From assembly GCA_964542855.1 (NCBI GenBank), contig CAZIWJ010000193.1, positions 1 through 7,063 on the forward strand: 7,063 bases of DNA. Direction: 5' to 3'. Positions within the stretch are counted from its first letter, which is position 1. Every line of letters begins with the position of its first letter. Below the pieces are notes generated by a model that was given only the letters and a program-made list of their open reading frames with translations, did no database searches and was not told where the DNA came from. This DNA comes from CAZIWJ01 sp964542855. GTDB taxonomy: Bacteria; Bacteroidota; Bacteroidia; Cytophagales; Cyclobacteriaceae. The position numbers were made by a program, and so were the translations under genes. This document shows positions 1-5,680 of the stretch, piece after piece.

Positions 1-18
1 GGGTTACCCTTCCTATCG

Positions 19-1536
19 TTAGTTCAGTTCCATGGTAAGAATAGCTACACAGGTTTGGATGCCCTGGATCATATTACCCACCCGCAGGTTTTCGTTCGGG
101 TTATGCTGGTTGTTGTCCATGTTCACCATGGGTACAATAATAGCCGGTATGCCCAGGGTATTCACGGCCGGAATAATAGGAACCGTTCCACCCATCGACC
201 GGATGCTGACCGGTTTTTCTCCGAAATAATTTTCCATGGCACCAATAAGCTGCTGACCAATGGGGGCGTTCATACTGGTACGAAAAGCATTTACCCCGGC
301 ATTTCCGTTGAACTTTACGATTTTCCGGTGGGCCATCCGTTCTTCATCGGTTGGTTCACGGTTAAGTAGCAAGTAGCCTTCCTGTTCAATGTGGGCTTTA
401 ATTTTCTGCAATTGTTCGGCCCCGTCGGTTTCTGCTACCAGCCTTACGTCGATGTGGGCAGTAACCCATTCCGGGATGATGGTTTTTAGTCCGGGGCCTT
501 TCCACGAAGTTTCAATGTGACGAACGTTCAGCGACGGGTATTGCAAGGCTTCCTGGTAACCCTTGCCTACTTCATCGGGCTGATGAATTCCAAGTCCTGC
601 TTTAATATCTTCCTCATTATCGGGGACCTGCGCCAGCAGGGAACGGGTTTCGGCAGTGAGGTTAATGTCGTTGTAGTAACCATCGATTGTTACCCGGCCG
701 GCTTCGTTCTTCATGCTGGCCAGCAGGTGCGACATCATGAATACAGGGTTGGGCGAATAGTTACCGTAGTGACCACTATGCTGGGGTAATTTGGCCCCAT
801 ATACCGTTATGCTGCAGGTGGCTATTCCCCGGCAGCCAAACGTAAGGGTGGGTTTATTGGTGTTATGAGCCGGGCCATCCATAATAATCATGTAGTCGGC
901 AGCATAGTCTTCACGGTACTGGTTGAGGGTAGACAGGAACGCATCGGAACCGGCTTCTTCCTGCAGGTCGAGGAGGATTTTCACGTTATAAGCCGGCGAA
1001 ACCCCTTCAGCTTCCAGTAATTCCAGGGCAGTAAGCATCATGGTGATGGGTCCTTTATCGTCGGCAGCCGCCCGGCCAAAGATGCGCCACTCCGGATTAA
1101 TGGTTTCTTCATTCATGCGGTTCCAGCTAATCTGCTGCCAGTTTCCATCTTCTCCCTGTGCTTTCAGTACCGGCGTAAAGGGATGTTCCTGATCCCAGTT
1201 TTCGGGGTTTACTGCCTGCCCGTCGAGGTGAAAATAAAAAAGGATGGTTTTGGCCTCCGGATCCACTTCTTTTTCAGCCAGGAATATCGGTAACGTTGAC
1301 GATTCCAGCAGTTTAACTGAAAAGCCTCGTTCCTCGAAGCGGGGCTGAACGTAGTCGATGTTGCGTTGCATATCGGCTGCGTTGGAGGCCACGTTAGGGA
1401 TGGAAGAAAAATCCCGGTGCTTCAGCAGCACTTCGGGCATCATGGCTTCTATTTTATCATTCCACGATTGCTGAGCGTAAGTGGGAACAACCAATAATAC
1501 CAGAAAAAAAGCAATAAGTAATCGGTGGGTACGCAT
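19..1536 (-). CDS. Secreted M20-family metallopeptidase (dipeptidase-like)
   Basis: Predicted exported two-zinc peptidase or amidohydrolase of the M20 (carnosinase/CPG2-like) family, probably cleaving short peptides in the periplasm or outside the cell. Residues 1-21 are a signal peptide (basic MRTHR start, hydrophobic core, PTYA cleavage site before QQ). Expected M20 residues are visible: FHLDGQ (His103, Asp105), GRAAADDKG (Asp159/160), QEEAGS (catalytic Glu193, Glu194), MDGP (Asp220), HSGHYG in the lid domain (His253) and NQHNPNEN near the C-terminus (His478). All metal and catalytic positions are therefore filled and the 505-residue length is normal. I chose the Met at 1536 because the reading from 1572 adds residues ahead of the signal peptide and would begin upstream of the probable transcription start near 1551. 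The gene is transcribed away from the plus-strand operon and has no obvious link to it. The family is secure; the substrate is unknown. Confidence 0.92.
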   Translation of the reverse strand: MRTHRLLIAFFLVLLVVPTYAQQSWNDKIEAMMPEVLLKHRDFSSIPNVASNAADMQRNIDYVQPRFEERGFSVKLLESSTLPIFLAEKEVDPEAKTILFYFHLDGQAVNPENWDQEHPFTPVLKAQGEDGNWQQISWNRMNEETINPEWRIFGRAAADDKGPITMMLTALELLEAEGVSPAYNVKILLDLQEEAGSDAFLSTLNQYREDYAADYMIIMDGPAHNTNKPTLTFGCRGIATCSITVYGAKLPQHSGHYGNYSPNPVFMMSHLLASMKNEAGRVTIDGYYNDINLTAETRSLLAQVPDNEEDIKAGLGIHQPDEVGKGYQEALQYPSLNVRHIETSWKGPGLKTIIPEWVTAHIDVRLVAETDGAEQLQKIKAHIEQEGYLLLNREPTDEERMAHRKIVKFNGNAGVNAFRTSMNAPIGQQLIGAMENYFGEKPVSIRSMGGTVPIIPAVNTLGIPAIIVPMVNMDNNQHNPNENLRVGNMIQGIQTCVAILTMELN

Positions 1537-1557
1537 AGGGTGGATTGTGTTTACCGG

Positions 1558-1588
1558 TAAAATTAGCAGCACGGGTGCTTATTCCAAA
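1558..1588 (-). promoter_or_regulatory. Bacteroidota-type promoter of the M20 peptidase gene
   Basis: Read on the minus strand, TTTG (1588-1585) is followed after exactly 19 bases by TAATTTTA (1565-1558). This matches the Bacteroidota consensus of TTTG and TAnnTTTG except for the last base. Transcription would begin near 1551, giving a leader of about 15 bases before the ATG at 1536. The match supports both the start choice and the phylum assignment. Confidence 0.5.
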
Positions 1589-1829
1589 CGACTTAACTTA
1601 TCTTTTTCCGTACCGGTGCCCAGTTACCACCGGGTTATTTTTTTGGAGTGGCCGTCCGGGGCTACCTTTTCCGGGTTAAGGATTTTAACGTTGACCAGAA
1701 GCTAGTTGTGCTGGCTTCGCTGACTATTGCCGGAGCAGGTTAGCTTTACCTTAACCATTTGCTATTAACTTTTCACTTCGCATGCGTTGCTGTTAAGCAC
1801 AGCACCACGGGAATACCTTTAAATAAAAT
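1589..1829. other. Intergenic stretch without a supported gene
   Basis: This is the rest of the roughly 330-base gap between the two minus-strand genes, outside the promoter and the terminator hairpin. No tRNA, repeat array or intact reading frame is visible. A startless plus-strand frame at 1597-1743 reads like a short hydrophobic protein piece (PPGYFFGVAVRGYLF, then VVLASLTIAGAG, then a stop). It might be a remnant of a decayed membrane-protein gene, but it is too short to assign. Confidence 0.4.
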
Positions 1830-1859
1830 GGCTGTGGGTAAAGCAGTGGTTTAACAGCC
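1820..1859 (-). terminator. Probable intrinsic terminator after the UPF0158-like gene
   Basis: GGCTGT (1830-1835) pairs with ACAGCC (1854-1859), and TAAA (1839-1842) extends the stem by pairing with TTTA (1850-1853). The result is a ten-pair hairpin with a three-G bulge and a seven-base loop. In the minus-strand direction it begins seven bases past the stop codon at 1867 and is followed by the T-rich stretch ATTTTATTTA. This is the order expected of a Rho-independent terminator. The bulge and interrupted T tract make it moderate in strength. Confidence 0.55.
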
Positions 1860-1866
1860 CTACCAG

Positions 1867-2319
1867 CTACTCAGCTACTTCCACCCCGTATTTTTTCAGG
1901 TCGTGAATAAGGAAGTATTTCTTGTAGCCGGCTTTGTATTCGTGCCATTGATCCAGGTACTTTGAGTGCTGAATCAGTAAGTCGAAAGATGCAAAGGTAT
2001 TCTGGTGGTTCAGAATAGCGTTGAACCGGTCGTAATCTTTCCCGGGCGGAATTTCATCGATAAAATCCTGGATCATGATGTACTGCTCCATCTGGGGTAA
2101 AGGTTCAATTTCAACAAAATCATCCTTATGATTCCAGATTTCTTCAATTGCCGGCTTGTATTGTTCCGGTGGGGCGTAAACGTACAACATCCTGGGCGGT
2201 AACGCGTATTGCTTACCACTACGAACATTCAGGTGAACGTGAAGCCCCTCGTCGAGATGGGCTACTATTTTTTCAATTTGTTGATGAGTCATTAACATCT
2301 CGCTACCCTTTAGTTGCAT
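1867..2319 (-). CDS. UPF0158-like small protein of unknown function
   Basis: A soluble, acidic protein of up to 150 residues with no signal peptide or membrane segment. Its layout resembles the UPF0158 family: an N-terminal strand pair (DEGLHVHLNVRSGK, 23-36), a central segment I-E-P-L-P with EQYIMIQDFI (71-87), then FNAILNHQNTFASF (99-112) and LDQWHEYK (122-129). These correspond to the family's F..aL....aFrrF and W..f patterns. No catalytic residues can be named and the family's function is unknown. Met8 (2298) or Met10 (2292) are good alternative starts: family members begin close to the THQQIEKIV segment, and a weak -10-like TAACTTTA at 2331-2324 would start transcription almost on the 2319 ATG. 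It is divergent from the operon, sharing an intergenic region of about 170 bases, so co-regulation is possible but unsupported. Family call moderate; coding status firm. Confidence 0.75.
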   Translation of the reverse strand: MQLKGSEMLMTHQQIEKIVAHLDEGLHVHLNVRSGKQYALPPRMLYVYAPPEQYKPAIEEIWNHKDDFVEIEPLPQMEQYIMIQDFIDEIPPGKDYDRFNAILNHQNTFASFDLLIQHSKYLDQWHEYKAGYKKYFLIHDLKKYGVEVAE

Positions 2320-2394
2320 TACATAAAGTTAAAAAAGAATTTACAATGTTAGCACTGCCTGTTTATCCGATGCGGATGCGAGCGCAACCCCCGA

Positions 2395-2426
2395 TTTCAC
2401 TGGAAAATTTCAACCGGTTATTTTTC
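2395..2426 (+). promoter_or_regulatory. Possible promoter of the methyltransferase-transporter operon
   Basis: TTTC (2395-2398), 20 bases, then TATTTTTC (2419-2426) resembles the Bacteroidota TTTG / TAnnTTTG pair with one mismatch in each box. Transcription would begin near 2433, leaving a leader of about 57 bases before the ATG at 2490. It is the best candidate I found between the divergent genes, but the match is weak. No operator or riboswitch was recognised in the leader. Confidence 0.28.
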
Positions 2427-2489
2427 CAGAATTAAGAAAAGATGTTAAACAGTATGCATCCTTCGGGGTTTTGTACTAAAAATAGCATT

Positions 2490-3518
2490 ATGAGTATACA
2501 CATGGTAAGCGGATATTCTCTGGAAACTTTCGGCGCGAAAGTAGCTCTTGAGAAATCCCAACCGATGATTGATCAGGCACTAAGCACGATCGATTCCCTT
2601 ACCCCTTACATTATTGATTACGGCATTGCCGATGGAGGCACTGCCCTTGATTTCCACAGCCATTTGCTTACCTCGCTCTACAAGCGCAACCCGGAAGCAA
2701 TGATTACTTTTATCGGGAACGACCTGCCCGGCAACCCGCATCATGAACTGGCGCTGAACCTGGAACAACTGAAAAATCAGTTTCCGGAGTTAATTGTGCT
2801 CATCAGCCCGGTTAGTTTTTATCACCAGGCCATACAGAACCGGCGCATCGACCTGGGGTTTTCCGCTACGGCCATGCACTGGCTCTCGCAATTGCCCCGG
2901 AAAATGAAAAGCCATATCCACGCCAACCAGGCGGCAGCCGAAGACAAGGATGCGTACCGCCAGCAGGCCCTGGACGACTTTAAAAAACTGATGCTGCTTC
3001 GCACGAAGGAACTGAAATCGGGCGGACAGTTGGTGCTGGTAAACCTGGCCGAAGACGAGCAGGGCCGCTCGCTGGGCAAAAACGACGTGGACCAGACCAT
3101 GTTCGATTACATGAAATCGACCGCACAGGAAATGATCAGCGACGGCGTGCTCCCCGAAGAGTTTATGCTCAACTACAACTTTCAGAATTACTACAAAACC
3201 CGCGAAGATTTCGAAGAAGTACTGGCCAGCCCGGAACTCTCCTCGCTAAAGCTTGTTGACCATAAAGTACAACACACCGCCTGTCCGTACCGGGCGCGGT
3301 ACAACGAAAACGGAAATAGCCAGGAATTTGGCGAAGGGTTGATGAAAACTATCCGCAGTTGGAGCCGGCATGCATTACTTACTGCCGCTCAGCAGTCGGG
3401 CGTTTCACCCGACATTGCCAACGACTTTTACCAGCGGCTACAGGACCGTTTTACCCAAAACCCGGAAGAGCACAGCATGGATTATATACATAGTTACTTA
3501 CATCTTGAAAAAAAATAA
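2490..3518 (+). CDS. SABATH-family SAM-dependent methyltransferase
   Basis: Predicted cytosolic methyltransferase of the SABATH family, best known from plants for carboxyl methylation (salicylate, jasmonate, indole-acetate) and for ring N-methylation in caffeine synthesis. Family marks in order: a degenerate SAM motif I (DYGIADGGTALDF, 43-55, in place of DLGCSSGPNT), NDLPGN (77-82), SFYHQAI (109-115), the strongly typical S-A-T-A-M-HWLSQLP (125-136), SGGQLVLVNL (177-186) and a C-terminal helical cap. Against remembered plant salicylate methyltransferase, Trp151 is kept (Trp131), but Lys10 and Gln25, which hold the substrate carboxylate, appear to be Val6 and about Ala17. This suggests a different substrate or N-methylation. 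The 342-residue length is usual. An ATG at 2442 would add 16 residues unlike the family; the chosen start gives the typical HM near the N-terminus. It is first in the operon, and its TAA shares one base with the next ATG. Proposed role (inference): methylating picolinate. Confidence 0.85.
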   Translation: MSIHMVSGYSLETFGAKVALEKSQPMIDQALSTIDSLTPYIIDYGIADGGTALDFHSHLLTSLYKRNPEAMITFIGNDLPGNPHHELALNLEQLKNQFPELIVLISPVSFYHQAIQNRRIDLGFSATAMHWLSQLPRKMKSHIHANQAAAEDKDAYRQQALDDFKKLMLLRTKELKSGGQLVLVNLAEDEQGRSLGKNDVDQTMFDYMKSTAQEMISDGVLPEEFMLNYNFQNYYKTREDFEEVLASPELSSLKLVDHKVQHTACPYRARYNENGNSQEFGEGLMKTIRSWSRHALLTAAQQSGVSPDIANDFYQRLQDRFTQNPEEHSMDYIHSYLHLEKK

Positions 3519-4495
3519 TGAGTTCAATTACAGTAGATGAATGCACCTTCGACGGCGGAAGGGTATTTTTTGCGTACGATGCCGATTTTTCATTTCCTAT
3601 TAACGGTGGCCTTCGGGTGATGCAATATGAGTCATTTGAGCAAGCCAGAAAAGAAGCATCCGGACTGGCCACAGCCATGATTGCCAAGCACAATACGTAC
3701 CACACCGGGTTTAGTGGCGGAAAAATCGTGGCTGCCGTAGAGGAGATTAATGAACAAACCATCGATGCCCTGATTGACGTGGTAAGCCATTACCTGAACA
3801 GCATGAACGGGATGTTTTACACCGGCTGCGACATTAATTTCGGGGAAAAAGAAGTGCAAAAACTAGCCGCTAAAACCGACTTTATACTGGCAGCCCTGGA
3901 TTCTCCCATTCATTATGCCGATGCCACGGCACACGGTGTACTGGGCGGAATAAACGCCGCCATTCACGATATGAAGCTAAGCGAACCTACCCTGCTTGTT
4001 CACGGCTGCGGAGCGGTGGGTAGCCGGGTAGCCCGGAAAATGGATGCTTCGGCCGAGCTAATGACTTTCGATATAGAATATACCCGCGCCAACATAGACG
4101 CCTGCATGAACATTAGCGGAGCGGTGTACTGGTACACTTTTCCGCACGATATTTTAGTACTGGTATCGGCCAGTGGTATCATTACCCTGGAGATGCTACA
4201 GAATTTAAAGGCCAGGGCAATTGTTTGTGGGGCTAACATTCCTTTTGCCAGCCAGGAAGCCCTGGATTATGCCCGGAGTAACTTTTTATTAATTGAAGAA
4301 AGTGTAGCCAGTGCAGGTGCAGTAATTGCCGACAGCATTGAGCATTATGCTACCGACAAATGGGCTACTTCCGACCCGCGGTACGTGTATCATTTTATTG
4401 AATCGCTAACCTTCGATGCCGCCCGGTCTGTTAAATTAATTGAAACGAACCAACCGATTGGAAAACACTATGATCCCCTCTCAGCCAAAGTATGA
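3518..4495 (+). CDS. Leucine-dehydrogenase-like NAD-dependent amino acid dehydrogenase (possibly lysine-specific)
   Basis: Member of the Glu/Leu/Phe/Val dehydrogenase superfamily, which oxidatively deaminates L-amino acids to 2-keto acids. Visible parts: substrate loop P-I-N-GGLRVM (27-35), Lys57 and Lys69 exactly 12 residues apart (matching Lys68 and GGGK Lys80 of leucine dehydrogenase), TGCD Asp105 (matching Asp115), the dinucleotide-binding loop GCGAVG (163-168) and Asp185 at the end of the second strand (FDIE), which favours NAD. The catalytic machinery is complete. The side-chain pocket differs from leucine dehydrogenase as I remember it: Leu40 becomes Asn29, Ala113 becomes Gly103, Val291 stays Val269, and Val294 becomes Asp272. 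The usual NAGG motif is SAGA (266-268 region). A pocket Asp suggests a basic substrate such as lysine or ornithine. At 325 residues it is shorter than the usual 350-370. Its start overlaps the methyltransferase stop and its end overlaps the flavoenzyme start by 26 bases. Family firm; substrate inferred. Confidence 0.88.
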   Translation: MSSITVDECTFDGGRVFFAYDADFSFPINGGLRVMQYESFEQARKEASGLATAMIAKHNTYHTGFSGGKIVAAVEEINEQTIDALIDVVSHYLNSMNGMFYTGCDINFGEKEVQKLAAKTDFILAALDSPIHYADATAHGVLGGINAAIHDMKLSEPTLLVHGCGAVGSRVARKMDASAELMTFDIEYTRANIDACMNISGAVYWYTFPHDILVLVSASGIITLEMLQNLKARAIVCGANIPFASQEALDYARSNFLLIEESVASAGAVIADSIEHYATDKWATSDPRYVYHFIESLTFDAARSVKLIETNQPIGKHYDPLSAKV

Positions 4496-5651
4496 TGTAA
4501 TTATTATCGGTGCCGGCATGGCTGGCCTGAGCGCAGCTTATAACCTGATGGGTAAAGCTGAAAACGTATTAATTTGTGAGCAGGAAACGCCCGGACACGC
4601 CGGTAGCAGCAGCTATGGTGAATCGCGCATGTACCGCGAAATGTATTCCGACCCCTGGCTGTGCGAAGTGGCCCGGAAATCGAACCGCTTATGGGGTGAA
4701 ATGGAAAAGCATTCGGGAAAAACCCTCCGGGCTTCGCACGGTTTGCTATTTTACGGGGAAGACTGGGGCGAGGAAACCATTGAAGGCAGTATTGGCGGGG
4801 CCAAAAACGTAATGCTGGAACAGGGTATTCCTTTCGAGGAATTAGATACCAAGGCCATTGAGCAGCGGTTTCCTTTAACTTGTGAAGACCACTGGTGGGG
4901 GCTATTCGAACCCATGGCCGGGGCCATCATGATTAACCATGTGTTCGAGTACTGGCTCAACGAGATTAAACGGGCTGGTTTTGAACTGGCTACCCAAACC
5001 CGGGTAATGGATTTTAAAGATGAAAGAGACGGGGTAGTTGTTAACCTGGCCGATGGAACCGTAGTTCGAGCCGACAAGCTAATTTTAACGGCCGGGCCGT
5101 GGACCAAAACTTTTTTCGAACAGGAGAATATTCTGCCTTCCTATTCCGTGTGGCAAATGCTATGGGCCTACTACGAGATAGATGAATCGTTCGTAGATGC
5201 TTACCCGCAGTGGTTTAACTTTCAGAAAAAAGCCAAAACCGATCCGGACCAGGGCCTGTACTATGGCTTCCCCTGCCTGGAGAGAAATGCTGCTGGAAAA
5301 CCTATTGTAAAAGTTGGAATCGACTGGACCAGTGAAGAGTACAAAACCCCCGGAATTGAATCGTCGGCTGATCAGGATCCGAACCAGCTGCTCGACCTAA
5401 TGGATACTTTCGTGGATAAGTACCTCGATGGGGTAATTAAGCGTGAGTACTTCCAGTTTAGCCCTTACACCATGAGTCCGGATGTTCAGTTTTGCATCGA
5501 TAAATTTTCCGACAATGTAGCTTTTTTCAGCCACGGGTCCGGACAGGCGTTTAAGTTTGCTCCTATTATTGGCCAGTGCCTGGCTGGTATGACTACGAAC
5601 GGCGAAGTTCCCATTGATTTATCGCCCTGGCAGCTGAGCAGGCTGGTATAA
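4470..5651 (+). CDS. NikD-like FAD-dependent imino/amino acid oxidase (DAO / sarcosine oxidase family)
   Basis: Cytosolic flavoprotein of the MSOX/NikD group. GAGMAG (14-19) is the FAD dinucleotide fold and GSGQAFKF (356-363) the C-terminal flavin-binding segment. Compared with NikD (nikkomycin pathway, piperideine-2-carboxylate to picolinate) as I remember it, several stretches match closely: SRMYREMY (52-59), EGSIGG (105-110), YSVWQM (225-230), WFNFQ (248-252), GLYYGF (262-267). The NikD pocket residues Arg53, Glu101, Asp276 and Lys358 have counterparts Arg56, Glu105, Asp285 and Lys362; sarcosine oxidase has His at the Asp position. Two differences stand out: the Cys that binds FAD covalently is Ser331 (SPYTMSPD against CMYTMTPD), and NikD Trp355 is Gln359. 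Length (393) is typical. The start at 4470, not 4440, puts the FAD motif at the usual distance. Third gene of the operon, upstream of the BCCT gene. Probable picolinate-forming or related cyclic imino acid oxidase; sarcosine or N-methyl amino acid oxidase is the main alternative. Confidence 0.87.
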   Translation: MIPSQPKYDVIIIGAGMAGLSAAYNLMGKAENVLICEQETPGHAGSSSYGESRMYREMYSDPWLCEVARKSNRLWGEMEKHSGKTLRASHGLLFYGEDWGEETIEGSIGGAKNVMLEQGIPFEELDTKAIEQRFPLTCEDHWWGLFEPMAGAIMINHVFEYWLNEIKRAGFELATQTRVMDFKDERDGVVVNLADGTVVRADKLILTAGPWTKTFFEQENILPSYSVWQMLWAYYEIDESFVDAYPQWFNFQKKAKTDPDQGLYYGFPCLERNAAGKPIVKVGIDWTSEEYKTPGIESSADQDPNQLLDLMDTFVDKYLDGVIKREYFQFSPYTMSPDVQFCIDKFSDNVAFFSHGSGQAFKFAPIIGQCLAGMTTNGEVPIDLSPWQLSRLV

Positions 5652-5680
5652 CTACCCTGGGAACTCCTGAACACCGATAG

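Noticed and set aside
55..789. Plus-strand open frames at 55-369 and 517-789
   Set aside because: They lie antisense inside the peptidase gene, which has full family motifs; their translations show no protein-like pattern.
2366..2386. Short GATGCG GATGCG direct repeat and TGCG/CGCA inverted pair upstream of the operon
   Set aside because: Considered as an operator, but two six-base copies are too little to separate from chance and no regulator gene is nearby.
2148..2435. Plus-strand open frame crossing the divergent intergenic region
   Set aside because: Mostly antisense to the UPF0158-like gene; its composition does not look like a real protein.
3518..4495. Ordinary leucine dehydrogenase of branched-chain catabolism
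   Set aside because: The hydrophobic pocket residues are replaced by Asn29 and Asp272 and no branched-chain keto acid genes are adjacent, so a plain leucine dehydrogenase name would mislead.
2822..5107. Minus-strand frames at 2822-3100, 3451-3762, 4000-4239 and 4751-5107
   Set aside because: They are antisense to three well-supported enzyme genes and have the Ser/Cys/Arg-rich look of reversed coding sequence.
4470..5651. Plain monomeric sarcosine oxidase (SoxA/MSOX) for betaine breakdown
   Set aside because: The family is shared, but the Asp285 and Glu105 counterparts and the central segments resemble NikD, the flavin-linking Cys is absent, and no demethylation partners such as dimethylglycine oxidase or folate genes are nearby.
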